64,000 nucleotides of DNA from Leeuwenhoekiella nanhaiensis (GTDB lineage: Bacteria > Bacteroidota > Bacteroidia > Flavobacteriales > Flavobacteriaceae). This document shows, in pieces, positions 11,601-19,721 of the stretch; the stretch's first letter is position 1; every line of letters starts with the position of its first letter. The translations under genes and the position numbers were made by a program. The stretch is from positions 1 through 64,000 of the forward strand of contig NZ_KZ319294.1 of the NCBI RefSeq assembly GCF_002744755.1, given 5' to 3'. The notes below the pieces were generated by a model. It was not told the origin of the DNA. It made no database searches and saw only the letters and a program-made list of their open reading frames with translations.

Positions 11601-12499
11601 TGATTATCCTCTTTATGAAGAAGAATAGTTTTAGCACCTGCATCAAGAATCTCATCTACATGCTCTTTCTCAAGAACCGTATCACGATCCAATACAATCT
11701 CGTTACGCTCAATAGATACCACTTCACCGGTATCCTCATCTACGAAATCCTCGTGCCAGGTATTCAATACACGGGCAGCAAGTTTTCGTCCTAAATATTT
11801 TTTAAGTCCGGTTTTAGAAACCTTCACCTCTTCTGCAAGGTCAAATATTTCTAAAATGTCTTTATCGCGCTCAAAACCAATAGCACGGAAAAGAGTAGTT
11901 ACCGGTAACTTTTTCTTACGATCGATGTACGCATACATCACACTGTTAATATCGGTAGCAAATTCAATCCACGAACCTTTAAAAGGAATTACACGGGCTG
12001 AATACAATTTGGTACCGTTTGCGTGAAAGGACTGGCCGAAGAATACACCAGGAGAACGGTGAAGCTGAGATACTACAACGCGCTCTGCCCCGTTGATACA
12101 GAAAGTACCACTAGGTGTCATATAAGGTATAGTACCAAGATATACATCCTGAACTATGGTTTCAAAATCTTCGTGCTCTTCATCAGTACAGTAAAGTTTC
12201 AAACGCGCTTTAAGTGGAACACTATAAGTTAAGCCGCGCTCAATACATTCCTGAATAGAGTATCTTGGGGGATCTACAAAGTAATCTAAGAATTCTAGTA
12301 CGAAATTGTTACGGGTATCCGTAATTGGGAAGTTCTCTAGAAACGTGTTGTAAAGTCCTTCATTTCCTCTTTCTTCAGACTTGGTCTCCAATTGAAAGAA
12401 ATCCTGAAATGATTTTATCTGTATATCCAAAAAGTCGGGATATTCAGGTCTGTTCTTTACCGATGAGAAATTCAGTCTTTCAGCTTGTTTTGCTTGCAT
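8687..12499 (-). CDS. rpoB: DNA-directed RNA polymerase subunit beta
   Basis: A 1270-residue catalytic subunit of RNA polymerase. The rifampicin region [31 protein letters not shown] is present with sensitive-type residues (Q, D, H-to-K at the usual H position as KRR). The C-terminal active-site segment [12 protein letters not shown] and the [18 protein letters not shown] box are intact. The frame extends two codons upstream to a TTG, but the ATG at 12499 ([20 protein letters not shown]) fits homologues better. It lies between rplL, with a 190-base leader containing a hairpin, and rpoC. Confidence 0.98.
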   Translation of the reverse strand: MQAKQAERLNFSSVKNRPEYPDFLDIQIKSFQDFFQLETKSEERGNEGLYNTFLENFPITDTRNNFVLEFLDYFVDPPRYSIQECIERGLTYSVPLKARLKLYCTDEEHEDFETIVQDVYLGTIPYMTPSGTFCINGAERVVVSQLHRSPGVFFGQSFHANGTKLYSARVIPFKGSWIEFATDINSVMYAYIDRKKKLPVTTLFRAIGFERDKDILEIFDLAEEVKVSKTGLKKYLGRKLAARVLNTWHEDFVDEDTGEVVSIERNEIVLDRDTVLEKEHVDEILDAGAKTILLHKEDNQLADYAIIHNTLQKDPTNSEKEAVEHIYRQLRNAEPPDEETARGIIDKLFFSDQRYNLGEVGRYRMNKKLGLDIGMDKQVLTKQDIITIVKYLIELINSKAEIDDIDHLSNRRVRTVGEQLSTQFGVGLARMARTIRERMNVRDNEVFTPIDLINAKTLSSVINSFFGTNQLSQFMDQTNPLAEITHKRRLSALGPGGLSRERAGFEVRDVHYTHYGRLCPIETPEGPNIGLISSLAVYAKVNNMGFIETPYRTVTDGKIDLESKPQYLSAEEEEGMLIAQANNPMDDSGKIEEDRVIARMEGDFPVVEPNTVHYADVSPNQIASISASLIPFLEHDDANRALMGSNMMRQAVPLLRADSPIVGTGLERQVASDSRVLINAEGEGVVEYVDANEITIKYDRTDEERMVSFDGDSKTYQLIKFRKTNQSTSINLKPIVRRGDRVKKGQVLCQGYATEAGELALGRNMKVAFMPWKGYNFEDAIVISEKVVRDDIFTSIHVDEYSLDVRDTKLGNEELTNDIPNVSEEATKDLDENGMIRIGAEVKPGDILIGKITPKGESDPTPEEKLLRAIFGDKAGDVKDASLKASPSLRGVVIDKKLFARAIKDKRKRAKDKEDISALEAEYDQKFDELKAILVDKLFQLVNGKTAQGVKNDLGEEVLPKGKKFTLKMLNAVEDYTHLNQGTWTTDDATNALIADLLHNYRIKENDLQGNLRREKFTISVGDELPAGIIKLAKVYVAKKRKLKVGDKMAGRHGNKGIVARIVREEDMPFLEDGTPVDIVLNPLGVPSRMNIGQIYETVLGWAGQKLGQKYATPIFDGATLDQINELTDKAGIPRFGHTYLYDGGTGDRFDQPATVGVIYMLKLGHMVDDKMHARSIGPYSLITQQPLGGKAQFGGQRFGEMEVWALEAYGASATLREILTVKSDDVIGRAKTYESIVKGEPMPEPGLPESFNVLMHELKGLGLDIRLEE

Positions 12500-12623
12500 C
12501 TTCAACGAACGGAATTTAATTAAAATAAATTGAGAATCTGACTATTCAGAGACTCAGAGATTTCTTAACATAAGAAATCAAAGGCAATAATGAGTCGTAA
12601 TTATAGGAAAACCTTATATACGA

Positions 12624-12670
12624 CAAATGGTTTAGGTCTATTTGCACTTGGCAAAAGACCTAAACCTTTG
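12624..12670 (-). promoter_or_regulatory. Long hairpin in the rplL-rpoB intergenic region
   Basis: GGTTTAGGTC (12629-12638) pairs perfectly with GACCTAAACC (12657-12666). The stem continues outwards as CAAA/TTTG across one bulged base, and inwards as TTGC/GCAA. It begins 19 bases behind the rplL stop. On the minus strand no T run follows, so a full intrinsic terminator is unlikely. In E. coli this same interval carries an attenuator and an RNase III site that set the rplL:rpoB ratio, and a similar role is plausible here. Confidence 0.65.
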
Positions 12671-12688
12671 TATTTATAGGAGTTAAGC

Positions 12689-13066
12689 TTACTTAAGCTC
12701 AACTTCAGCTCCAGCTTCTTCTAATTGAGCTTTGATAGCTTCTGCTTCGTCTTTAGCGATACCTTCTTTGATTGGGCTTGGTGCGTTATCCACCATCTCT
12801 TTTGCATCTTTAAGACCAGCTCCGGTTAATTCTTTTACAAGTTTTACAACTGCAAGTTTAGAACCACCAGCGGCTTTAAGGATTACATCAAATTCAGTTT
12901 GCTCTTCAGCAGCATCATCACCACCAGCAGCAGCGCCACCAGCAACAGCTACAGCAGCAGCTGCAGGCTCGATACCATACTCCTCTTTTAAAATGCTAGC
13001 TAACTCGTTTACTTCTTTTACAGTAAGGTTAACTAATTGTTCTGCGAAATCTTTTAAATCTGCCAT
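12689..13066 (-). CDS. rplL: 50S ribosomal protein L7/L12
   Basis: A 125-residue acidic stalk protein: N-terminal dimerisation helix ([20 protein letters not shown]), an Ala/Gly-rich hinge at about residues 36-52, then the factor-binding C-terminal domain with KTLAVVK-like [20 protein letters not shown]. It recruits translational GTPases to the ribosome. It follows rplJ by 57 bases. There is no Shine-Dalgarno before the ATG, as is usual here. Confidence 0.98.
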   Translation of the reverse strand: MADLKDFAEQLVNLTVKEVNELASILKEEYGIEPAAAAVAVAGGAAAGGDDAAEEQTEFDVILKAAGGSKLAVVKLVKELTGAGLKDAKEMVDNAPSPIKEGIAKDEAEAIKAQLEEAGAEVELK

Positions 13067-13123
13067 TTTTCTATCGTTTTAAAAAAAATTTTCTATATAA
13101 ATAATTAAGTGCGTACGTGTTTT

Positions 13124-13645
13124 TTAACCTTCTCGTTCCTGAAGGGTTTTTACAAGGCCTGCGATGGTTGAACCTCCAGATTTAAGAGCGCTAATAACGT
13201 TCTTAGCTGGTGATTGAAGAAGACCAACGATGTCTCCAATAAGTTCTTCTCTCGACTTGATATCTACAAGCGCATCCAGTTGGTTATCGCCAATATAGAT
13301 AGCCTCTTCAATAAATGCTCCTTTCAATAAAGGCTTGTCAGATTTCTTACGAAATTCTTTAATAACCTTAGCAGGCGCATTTCCGGTTTCAGAAAGCATA
13401 ATAGAAGTGTTGCCTTTTAAAGTTGTAGGCAACTCACCAAAATCCTTATCTGAGCTCTCCATTGCTTTTGCAAGCAAGGTGTTTTTAACCACGGCTAGCT
13501 TTACGTTTGCTTTAAAGCAAGCTCTTCTTAATTTTGAAGTATTCTCTGCATTTAAGCCAGAGATATCTGCTAAATAAATGTGAGCACTTTCAGCCAGCTG
13601 CGCAGTCAAATCTTCGATTACCTGTGATTTTTCTTCTCTTGTCAT
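13124..13645 (-). CDS. rplJ: 50S ribosomal protein L10
   Basis: A 173-residue protein that anchors the L7/L12 stalk to 23S rRNA. The N-terminal MTREEKSQVIEDLTAQLAES and KLAVVKNTLLAKAM segments and the C-terminal L12-binding helix are present. It starts only 10 bases behind rplA, so there is no room for an E. coli type L10 leader in front of it; any autoregulation must act elsewhere. Confidence 0.98.
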   Translation of the reverse strand: MTREEKSQVIEDLTAQLAESAHIYLADISGLNAENTSKLRRACFKANVKLAVVKNTLLAKAMESSDKDFGELPTTLKGNTSIMLSETGNAPAKVIKEFRKKSDKPLLKGAFIEEAIYIGDNQLDALVDIKSREELIGDIVGLLQSPAKNVISALKSGGSTIAGLVKTLQEREG

Positions 13646-13655
13646 AATTTAACTT

Positions 13656-14354
13656 TTACTGCTCAGCAAAACGTTTAGAATCTACAGCTACACTAGGACT
13701 CATAGTACTAGACATGTATATACTCTTAATATATACACCTTTAGCAGCGGTAGGCTTTAATTTTACTAATGTGGTTATCAATTCTCTTGCATTAGCCGCG
13801 ATCTTTTCAGCATCAAAGGATGCTTTTCCAATTGCAGCGTGTACAATACCTGTCTTATCAACTTTGAAGTCAATCTTACCAGACTTAACATCAGATACAG
13901 CTTTTGCCACATCCATAGTTACCGTACCGGTTTTAGGGTTCGGCATAAGACCACGAGGACCTAATACACGTCCTAAAGGACCTAATTTACCCATAACGCT
14001 AGGCATTGTGATGATTACATCAACATCTGTCCAGCCGTTTTTGATTTTCTCCAAATATTCATCAAGACCTACAAAGTCTGCTCCAGCTTCTTTAGCCTCA
14101 GCTTCTTTATCTGGAGTTACCAGAGCCAAAACTTTTACGTCTTTACCTGTTCCGTGAGGAAGGGTAACCACACCGCGAACCATTTGGTTTGCTTTACGTG
14201 GATCTACATTAAGACGTACAGCCAAGTCAACAGAAGGATCAAAATTAACTTTGCTTACTTCTTTAATTAAAGCAGAAGCTTCAGCTAATGTATAGGTTGC
14301 ATTCGCATCTACCTTAGCACGTGCCTCTTTTTGCTTTTTTGTTACTTTTGCCAT
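13656..14354 (-). CDS. rplA: 50S ribosomal protein L1
   Basis: A 232-residue protein of the L1 stalk, which moves deacylated tRNA out of the E site. The signature [16 protein letters not shown] is seen at about residues 130-147, and the C-terminus with [11 protein letters not shown] is typical. It is translated from the operon mRNA between rplK (21 bases upstream) and rplJ. Confidence 0.98.
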   Translation of the reverse strand: MAKVTKKQKEARAKVDANATYTLAEASALIKEVSKVNFDPSVDLAVRLNVDPRKANQMVRGVVTLPHGTGKDVKVLALVTPDKEAEAKEAGADFVGLDEYLEKIKNGWTDVDVIITMPSVMGKLGPLGRVLGPRGLMPNPKTGTVTMDVAKAVSDVKSGKIDFKVDKTGIVHAAIGKASFDAEKIAANARELITTLVKLKPTAAKGVYIKSIYMSSTMSPSVAVDSKRFAEQ

Positions 14355-14375
14355 TTTAAATTGCTTTTTCGGATG

Positions 14376-14813
14376 TTAAAAAGGAGCCTGTCCTTTTACA
14401 GTTATTCCCATTGAACGGGCAGTTCCTGCAACCATTCTCATTGCACTTTCTACTGTAAATGCGTTAAGATCTGGCATTTTGTCTTCAGAGATCGCTCTAA
14501 TCTGATCCCAAGTTACACTAGCAACTTTTTTACGGTTAGGCTCACCAGAACCTCCTTTGATCTTCGCTGCTTCCATCAATTGGATGGCAGCAGGTGGTGT
14601 TTTAACCACAAAGTCAAAAGACTTGTCACCATAGACAGTAATTACTACAGGAAGTACTTTTCCGGCTTTATCCTGAGTTCTAGCATTAAACTGCTTACAA
14701 AACTCCATGATGTTAACACCGGCAGCACCTAAAGCTGGTCCAACAGGTGGAGACGGATTTGCCGCACCCCCCTTAACTTGCAACTTAACAACCTTACTTA
14801 CTTCTTTTGCCAT
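14376..14813 (-). CDS. rplK: 50S ribosomal protein L11
   Basis: A 145-residue protein of the GTPase-associated centre of the large subunit. The N-terminal domain has the proline-rich [21 protein letters not shown] helix and the C-terminal rRNA-binding domain ends with [14 protein letters not shown]. It follows nusG by 69 bases in the operon. Confidence 0.98.
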   Translation of the reverse strand: MAKEVSKVVKLQVKGGAANPSPPVGPALGAAGVNIMEFCKQFNARTQDKAGKVLPVVITVYGDKSFDFVVKTPPAAIQLMEAAKIKGGSGEPNRKKVASVTWDQIRAISEDKMPDLNAFTVESAMRMVAGTARSMGITVKGQAPF

Positions 14814-14882
14814 TTTTAAAAATTTAGTTTGATATGCTCTTTAGTGGAAGCAGAAGAACGATATCTGATATATGTGTAACAC

Positions 14883-15443
14883 TTATACTTTCTCAACTTG
14901 CATGTAACTCAATTCTAACGGAGTCTTTCTACCGAAGATTTTCACCATCACCTCAAGCTTACGCTTCTCTTCATTAATCTTCTCAACCGTACCGTTAAAA
15001 CCGTTGAATGGACCATCAATTACTTTTACAGTCTCACCCATTACAAAAGGTATAGCTACATTATCTGTTTTCACAGACAATTCATCAACCTTGCCTAACA
15101 TTCTATTAACCTCAGATGTTCTAAGAGGTACAGGATCTCCACCTTTGGTTTCACCGAGGAAACCAATAACCCCGTTAATAGATTTAATCATATGCGTTAC
15201 TTCACCACCCAGATTCGCGTGAATCATAATATAACCGGGGAAGTAAACGCGTTCTTTATTAATTTTTTTACCGTTGCGGATCTGAACTACTTTCTCAGTA
15301 GGAACAAGCACCTGCTCGATGTATTCTTCAAGATTAAAGCGAGCAATTTCCTGCTCAATATATCCTTTAACCTTGTTTTCCTGACCACTTACGGCCCTTA
15401 CCACGTACCAGTCTTTATCTTTGGTATTGTTTGTTATAGCCAT
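14883..15443 (-). CDS. nusG: Transcription termination/antitermination protein NusG
   Basis: A 186-residue RNA polymerase-binding factor. The N-terminal NGN domain begins DKDWYVVRAVSGQENKVKGY; the linker is followed by a KOW domain with VKVIDGPFNGFNGTVEKINEEKRKL near residues 130-155. It couples transcription to translation or Rho in characterised bacteria. It lies 10 bases behind secE, the conserved secE-nusG pair. Confidence 0.98.
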   Translation of the reverse strand: MAITNNTKDKDWYVVRAVSGQENKVKGYIEQEIARFNLEEYIEQVLVPTEKVVQIRNGKKINKERVYFPGYIMIHANLGGEVTHMIKSINGVIGFLGETKGGDPVPLRTSEVNRMLGKVDELSVKTDNVAIPFVMGETVKVIDGPFNGFNGTVEKINEEKRKLEVMVKIFGRKTPLELSYMQVEKV

Positions 15444-15453
15444 AGTGAATTTT

Positions 15454-15651
15454 TTAAGCTACTACCAGATTGAAATATGCTTTAATCGCTCTACTGAAAA
15501 CGGTGTCTACTCCCCAGATAGCTAGAGAAAAAACAATAGTAAATACTGCTACTACAACAGTAAGACGCTGAGCTTCTGAAAGCGGAGTCCAGGTAACATG
15601 ATTTTTCAACTCGTTATAAGACTCCTGAATGTAATTAATAAATCCGGCCAT
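15454..15651 (-). CDS. secE: Preprotein translocase subunit SecE
   Basis: A 65-residue single-span SecE of the short bacterial type: amphipathic helix YIQESYNELKNHVTWTP, then one membrane segment LTVVVAVFTIVFSLAIWGVD. It clamps SecY in the Sec translocon. The frame stays open upstream through the tRNA-Trp gene to 15795, but MAGFINYIQESYNEL at 15651 is the family start, so the upstream part is not coding. Confidence 0.96.
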   Translation of the reverse strand: MAGFINYIQESYNELKNHVTWTPLSEAQRLTVVVAVFTIVFSLAIWGVDTVFSRAIKAYFNLVVA

Positions 15652-15737
15652 AATTTTTTCTAGTTTTTCAAAAGACCGAAGCCTTTCAAATAAGATCACA
15701 TTTGTGATTATACATACACGACCTGTGTAATATATTG

Positions 15738-15810
15738 CACGGGTTGAGAGGCTCGAACTCCCGACACCTGGTTTTGGAGACCAGTGCTCTACCAACTGAG
15801 CTAAACCCGT
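15738..15810 (-). tRNA. tRNA-Trp(CCA)
   Basis: A 73-base cloverleaf on the minus strand: acceptor ACGGGTT/AACCCGT with discriminator G, anticodon stem CTGGT and ACCAG with loop CTCCAAA, giving anticodon CCA. CCA is not encoded. It lies between tuf and secE, where E. coli has no tRNA. Confidence 0.97.
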
Positions 15811-15908
15811 ATCAAGCCTTATCGGCTTTGGTAATTGATTATAAAAATCAAGGCATCCGTAGTCTTAACGGACGCCTTAATTTTATATACTTCGGTAATC
15901 CGTACTTA

Positions 15909-17096
15909 TTAGTCTAAGATTTCAGTAACCTGACCAGCACCTACGGTTCTACCACCTTCACGTATTGCGAAACGAAGACCTACGTTCATCGCGATTGAGT
16001 TAATCAACTCAACAGTGATCGTAAGGTTATCTCCCGGCATTACCATTTCTACTCCATCAGGAAGAGAGATGTTACCAGTTACGTCAGTTGTACGTACGTA
16101 GAACTGTGGACGGTAGTTATTGTGGAATGGAGTGTGACGACCACCTTCTTCTTTCTTAAGGATATAAACCTCAGCTTTGAATTTAGTGTGTGGCTTCACA
16201 GAACCCGGCTTAACGATTACCATACCACGAGAGATTTGAGTTTTCTCAATACCACGCAATAGGATACCTACGTTATCACCAGCCTCACCTCTATCTAATA
16301 TCTTACGGAACATTTCAACCCCAGTTATAGTAGAAGTAAGTTTTTCTGCACCCATACCAATGATCTCTACAGGATCTCCGGTGTTAGCAACACCAGTTTC
16401 AATACGACCAGTTGCAACAGTACCACGACCAGTAATAGAGAATACATCTTCGATAGGCATTAGGAATGGCTTATCAACGTCACGAGCAGGAAGTTCAATC
16501 CAGCTGTCAACAGCTTCCATAAGCTCAAGAACTTTTTGCTCCCACTTATCTTCACCATTAAGAGCACCTAAAGCAGAACCCTGAACAACAGGACCATTGT
16601 CTCCGTCATACTCATAGAAGCTAAGAAGATCTCTTACTTCCATCTCTACAAGCTCTAAAAGCTCCTCATCATCAACCATATCCACTTTGTTCATGAAAAC
16701 AACGATACGAGGAATACCTACCTGACGACCAAGAAGGATGTGCTCACGAGTTTGTGGCATAGGACCATCTGTTGCAGCAACAACAAGGATAGCTCCGTCC
16801 ATCTGAGCAGCACCAGTTACCATGTTTTTCACATAATCCGCGTGACCTGGACAATCAACGTGCGCATAGTGACGGTTAGCAGTTGAATACTCTACGTGAG
16901 AGGTGTTAATAGTAATACCTCTTTCTTTCTCCTCAGGAGCGTTATCAATAGAGTCAAAGCTTCTTAATTCAGAAAGACCTGCTCTTGCAAGTACAGTGGT
17001 GATAGCAGCAGTCAAGGTAGTTTTACCGTGGTCAACGTGCCCTATAGTACCAATATTTAAGTGAGGTTTGGAACGATCAAATGTTGCCTTTGCCAT
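15909..17096 (-). CDS. tuf: Elongation factor Tu
   Basis: A 395-residue GTPase that delivers aminoacyl-tRNA. GHVDHGKT is at residues 19-26, the DCPGH motif at about 81-85 and NKVD at about 136-139. Domains 2 and 3 are complete, ending [17 protein letters not shown]. It lies in the tRNA operon between tRNA-Thr(GGT) and tRNA-Trp. It is the only tuf in the window. Confidence 0.99.
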   Translation of the reverse strand: MAKATFDRSKPHLNIGTIGHVDHGKTTLTAAITTVLARAGLSELRSFDSIDNAPEEKERGITINTSHVEYSTANRHYAHVDCPGHADYVKNMVTGAAQMDGAILVVAATDGPMPQTREHILLGRQVGIPRIVVFMNKVDMVDDEELLELVEMEVRDLLSFYEYDGDNGPVVQGSALGALNGEDKWEQKVLELMEAVDSWIELPARDVDKPFLMPIEDVFSITGRGTVATGRIETGVANTGDPVEIIGMGAEKLTSTITGVEMFRKILDRGEAGDNVGILLRGIEKTQISRGMVIVKPGSVKPHTKFKAEVYILKKEEGGRHTPFHNNYRPQFYVRTTDVTGNISLPDGVEMVMPGDNLTITVELINSIAMNVGLRFAIREGGRTVGAGQVTEILD

Positions 17097-17237
17097 GATT
17101 TAAATAATTTTTAATCTTAGTTATTATTAGTGTTTAATTTTAAACGCACCTGATACGCCGGCCATGGTTTTACCCAAACGCAAAAAATTGAGCACACAAA
17201 GCACTCATTATTTCTTTACCAGCAGTTACTGCTATTG

Positions 17238-17309
17238 AGCCAACGACGGGATTTGAACCCGTGGCCTCTTCCTTACCAAGGAAACGCTCTACCCCTGAGC
17301 TACGTCGGC
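17238..17309 (-). tRNA. tRNA-Thr(GGT)
   Basis: A 72-base cloverleaf: acceptor GCCGACG/CGTTGGC, anticodon stem TTTCC/GGAAG with loop TTGGTAA, anticodon GGT, T loop TTCAAAT. It precedes tuf, as thrT does in E. coli. Confidence 0.96.
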
Positions 17310-17471
17310 TTAGAAACTTATACCCTTAATTGCGACCGAAGTCTGCATTACCCGGGCTGACCTCTTCAGCTAAAGGGCTTAATAGTTCATTACTATGAAC
17401 CGCAACCAAAGCCTATCAGATTTGGTTTAAGAATTCAATAAAAACGCTCTTAAAAAGAACATTTTATTTTG

Positions 17472-17544
17472 AGCGGGAGACCGGGTTCGAACCGGCGACA
17501 TTCAGCTTGGAAGGCTGACGCTCTACCAACTGAGCTACTCCCGC
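17472..17544 (-). tRNA. tRNA-Gly(TCC)
   Basis: A 73-base cloverleaf: acceptor GCGGGAG/CTCCCGC, anticodon stem TCAGC/GCTGA with loop CTTCCAA, anticodon TCC. Third gene of the tRNA cluster, about 160 bases before tRNA-Thr(GGT). Confidence 0.97.
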
Positions 17545-17591
17545 ATTGGGCGGCAAAATTATAAAAAAATTATAAGTTGCCAAAATAAAAG

Positions 17592-17674
17592 TGGGGAGAG
17601 CAGGATTCGAACCTGCGAAGTCTAATGACAACAGAGTTACAGTCTGTCCTCGTTGGCCGCTTGAGTATCTCCCC
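17592..17674 (-). tRNA. tRNA-Tyr(GTA)
   Basis: An 83-base class II tRNA with a long variable arm: acceptor GGGGAGA/TCTCCCC, discriminator A, anticodon stem ACAGA/TCTGT with loop CTGTAAC, anticodon GTA. Confidence 0.97.
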
Positions 17675-17769
17675 AATATTGGTATATTCAGTATTTCAAA
17701 AAACGCACAACCGTCGGCGTTTTGCGCAAGCTTAAAAATCCTAATCGATTTTAAAACTCTAAAATTATG

Positions 17770-17843
17770 AGCCGATGAAGGGACTCGAACCCCCGACCCC
17801 GAGATTACAAATCACGTGCTCTAGCCAGCTGAGCTACATCGGC
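17770..17843 (-). tRNA. tRNA-Thr(TGT)
   Basis: A 74-base cloverleaf: acceptor GCCGATG/CATCGGC, anticodon loop TTTGTAA, anticodon TGT. The anticodon stem CGTGA/TCTCG has a U-U mismatch at its third pair, and the T stem contains two G-U pairs. It is the first gene of the tRNA-tuf operon. Confidence 0.93.
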
Positions 17844-17865
17844 TTTTTATCACCTCTTCAGGCAT

Positions 17866-17892
17866 AAAAAAGTCCGCTATTTCTAACGGACT
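17866..17892 (-). terminator. Terminator behind hpf, overlapping the tRNA operon start
   Basis: On the minus strand AGTCCG, a 10-base loop, CGGACT and six T. It lies 49 bases behind the hpf stop. Its upstream arm sits at the expected start site of the tRNA operon promoter. Confidence 0.75.
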
Positions 17893-17893
17893 G

Positions 17894-17922
17894 CAAATGT
17901 AGAATAAATTTACAATTGACAA
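17894..17922 (-). promoter_or_regulatory. Promoter of the tRNA-tuf operon
   Basis: On the minus strand TTG (17922-17920), 18 bases, TACATTTG (17901-17894): a full Bacteroidota promoter. Transcription should start near 17888, about 45 bases before tRNA-Thr(TGT). Confidence 0.75.
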
Positions 17923-17940
17923 AAATATTTTCAACTTTTT

Positions 17941-18243
17941 TTAGGCGCTAGCCCTAATTTTTTGCTTCCGCTTAACCAGAAGTCGTTCTAAAGATTGCGC
18001 ACAACTATCAGCTCCTTCTTCAAATGATTTTGCTTGCTTTTTGACAATCAATTCGTTACCCGGAACACTCAGTAAAATTTCAACCACTTTGTTCTGTCGA
18101 TCACTGGTATTCTCCAATCTTAAAAAAACATCTGCATAAATTATGTGATCATAAAATTGTTCTAGCTTATCCATTTTTTTCTGAATGAAATTAATGAGCT
18201 TTTGGTCTGCTACAAAGTGTGGGGTTTGCACGCTTACTTTCAT
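17941..18243 (-). CDS. hpf: Ribosome hibernation promoting factor, short HPF/RaiA type
   Basis: A 100-residue HPF/RaiA-family protein starting MKVSVQTPHFVADQKL. The beta-alpha fold is recognisable from FIQKKMDKLEQFYDHIIYADVFLRL and the basic C-terminal KRLLVKRKQKIRA-like LERLLVKRKQKIRAS. Family members bind the decoding region of the 30S subunit and inactivate ribosomes in slow growth. It lacks the C-terminal dimerisation domain of long HPF. The frame extends to a GTG at 18279 but the ATG at 18243 fits homologues. Neighbours are a XerC-type recombinase and rpsU upstream and tRNA genes downstream. Confidence 0.92.
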   Translation of the reverse strand: MKVSVQTPHFVADQKLINFIQKKMDKLEQFYDHIIYADVFLRLENTSDRQNKVVEILLSVPGNELIVKKQAKSFEEGADSCAQSLERLLVKRKQKIRASA

Positions 18244-18360
18244 AGGTTCACATTTTAAGGTTACTATTTGGTTAGACACACTCCGTCAACCGGAGCATTT
18301 ATTATCAGTTTTTTGAATCTGACAATTCGATTTACCAACCCTACATTGAACGCAAACGTT

Positions 18361-19257
18361 TTAGTCGTCGCTGCGATTACGAGGGTGAGCATTGCGATAT
18401 ACCTTACTTAGCTCAGCCATACTCGTGTGTGTATACACCTGGGTAGATGCTAAACTGGCGTGTCCCAGCAATTCTTTGACTGCATTTAAATCTGCACCGT
18501 TATTGAGCAAATGAGTCGCGAAGGTGTGCCGCAACATATGCGGACTCGTCTTCGTTTTTTGAGACACCTCACTAAAGTAGCGATTTATTGTTCGGTAAAC
18601 AAACGTATCGTACAGATTTTCACCCTTATTTGTAAGCAAAAGGCTTCCACCCGTATCAGACCCAAAATTCTGATTTCGCTGATTGATGTATGTTTTTAAA
18701 ACATCAACCAACCAATCTATTAACGGTATTATACGCTCTTTGTTGCGCTTCCCTAAAACTTTCAAGGTCTTTTGAGCGAGGTTTACATCATCCAACTGAA
18801 GGTTGATCAGCTCACTTCTCCGCATTCCGGTGGCATAAAATAAAGCAACCATAGCCAAATCACGGCTGGAGGCAAAATCTGAAGCAGCACTCAATTCATT
18901 CAGCACAGCATCTATTTCATCTCCTGAAAAAGGAACCTGAATTTCTTTCTTAACTTTTAATGATTTGTGTTTAGCCAAAGGAGATTGTTCTATAACCTCT
19001 ATTTTCTGCAGAAATTTGAAATAGGCTTTTAAGGACGATACTTTTCGGTTTACCGAACGATTACCCACACCTTCATCAGCAAGTTTCACAATCCAGGAAC
19101 GAATAAGCGGATACGAAATTTCACGCTCCGGCATTTCGCCATACCGGTTTTCCAAAAAATCAAAAAAAGACTCAATATCACGGCTGTAAGCCGTTACCGT
19201 ATGCTTGCTGTACTTACGCTCGAGACTTAGATAATCTATAAATGAAGAAAGGGCCAA
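18361..19257 (-). CDS. xerC: Tyrosine recombinase, XerC type
   Basis: A 298-residue chromosomal tyrosine recombinase. The N-terminal SAM-like core-binding domain begins FIDYLSLERKYSKHTVTAYSRD. The catalytic set is visible: R146 (ATGMRRSEL), K170, H240 and R243 (HMLRHTFATH), H266 (LLGHAS) and Y275 (QVYTH). Length and position between rpsU and hpf match the housekeeping XerC of Bacteroidota, not a phage integrase. No ATG lies near the N-terminus; the start is a TTG at 19257 that yields the family N-terminus. XerC normally resolves chromosome dimers with XerD at dif; whether this copy does so is inferred. Confidence 0.9.
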   Translation of the reverse strand: MALSSFIDYLSLERKYSKHTVTAYSRDIESFFDFLENRYGEMPEREISYPLIRSWIVKLADEGVGNRSVNRKVSSLKAYFKFLQKIEVIEQSPLAKHKSLKVKKEIQVPFSGDEIDAVLNELSAASDFASSRDLAMVALFYATGMRRSELINLQLDDVNLAQKTLKVLGKRNKERIIPLIDWLVDVLKTYINQRNQNFGSDTGGSLLLTNKGENLYDTFVYRTINRYFSEVSQKTKTSPHMLRHTFATHLLNNGADLNAVKELLGHASLASTQVYTHTSMAELSKVYRNAHPRNRSDD

Positions 19258-19331
19258 TTTTAGCTTTTAATAGATGAATTCAAAAGATAGACATTAACCA
19301 CGAATTTACCACAACCCGAATTCGTGTAAAT

Positions 19332-19360
19332 AAAAAAACCGCCAGCAAAACTGACGGTTT
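19332..19360 (-). terminator. Terminator behind rpsU
   Basis: A 10-base stem (19336-19345 with 19351-19360, one G-U pair), loop of 5. On the minus strand it is followed by a run of seven T. It lies between rpsU and xerC. Confidence 0.75.
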
Positions 19361-19436
19361 AATTTATATTAATGGAAAGAGGATAAGTCTTTCTGTTAAT
19401 AATGCCAAGTAAAGTGTAAACCTTACTGACGGAATA

Positions 19437-19631
19437 TTAAATATTCTCCTGATCGCGAAGACCTTGAATGTATGAGGCTTTCTGAATTTCTCTTCTACGT
19501 TCTACAGAAGGTTTTGTGAATGCCTGACGATCACGCAGCTTACGCATAGTTCCCGTTCTATCAAATTTTCTCTTGAAACGCTTCAGCGCTCTATCGATAT
19601 TTTCTCCGTCTTTTACTGGTATAATTAACAT
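19437..19631 (-). CDS. rpsU: 30S ribosomal protein S21
   Basis: A 64-residue basic protein (MLIIPVKDGENIDRALKRFKRKF) matching bS21. In Flavobacteriia bS21, with bS6 and bS18, forms the pocket that hides the 3' end of 16S rRNA, which is why most mRNAs in the group lack SD sequences. This gene is the exception: it has a perfect SD (separate entry), as reported for rpsU in the group, which suggests translational feedback by free anti-SD on S21-deficient ribosomes. It has its own strong promoter and a terminator, so it is likely monocistronic. Confidence 0.97.
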   Translation of the reverse strand: MLIIPVKDGENIDRALKRFKRKFDRTGTMRKLRDRQAFTKPSVERRREIQKASYIQGLRDQENI

Positions 19632-19637
19632 AGTGGT

Positions 19638-19647
19638 ACCTCCTTTC
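19638..19647 (-). promoter_or_regulatory. Perfect Shine-Dalgarno of rpsU
   Basis: GAAAGGAGGT on the minus strand, 6 bases before the rpsU ATG, complementary to the 16S anti-SD. The other start codons examined in the window (tuf, rplL, rplJ, prfC, nusG) have AT-rich, SD-less leaders. Confidence 0.9.
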
Positions 19648-19675
19648 TTTAAAATTCTTATCTGTTTACAGGCTG

Positions 19676-19705
19676 CAAAGATAATTCAATGTTTAAAACT
19701 GGCAA
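19676..19705 (-). promoter_or_regulatory. Promoter of rpsU
   Basis: On the minus strand TTG (19705-19703), 19 bases, TATCTTTG (19683-19676): a perfect Bacteroidota promoter. Expected start near 19670, leaving a leader of about 40 bases that carries the SD. Confidence 0.8.
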
Positions 19706-19721
19706 TGCCAATTTCTATTTT

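Noticed and set aside
13714-14157. 147-codon plus-strand frame inside rplA
   Set aside because: Antisense shadow caused by codon bias of the ribosomal protein gene.
15652-15795. 48-codon N-terminal extension of secE
   Set aside because: It is translated from the tRNA-Trp gene and spacer; SecE homologues start at 15651.
17464-17676. 70-codon frame across two tRNA genes
   Set aside because: It is made of tRNA-Gly and tRNA-Tyr sequence and cannot be a protein gene.
18361-19257. XerC-type gene as a sign of a prophage or integron
   Set aside because: Length, motifs and the rpsU-xerC-hpf neighbourhood are those of the housekeeping enzyme, and no phage genes or attachment repeats are near.
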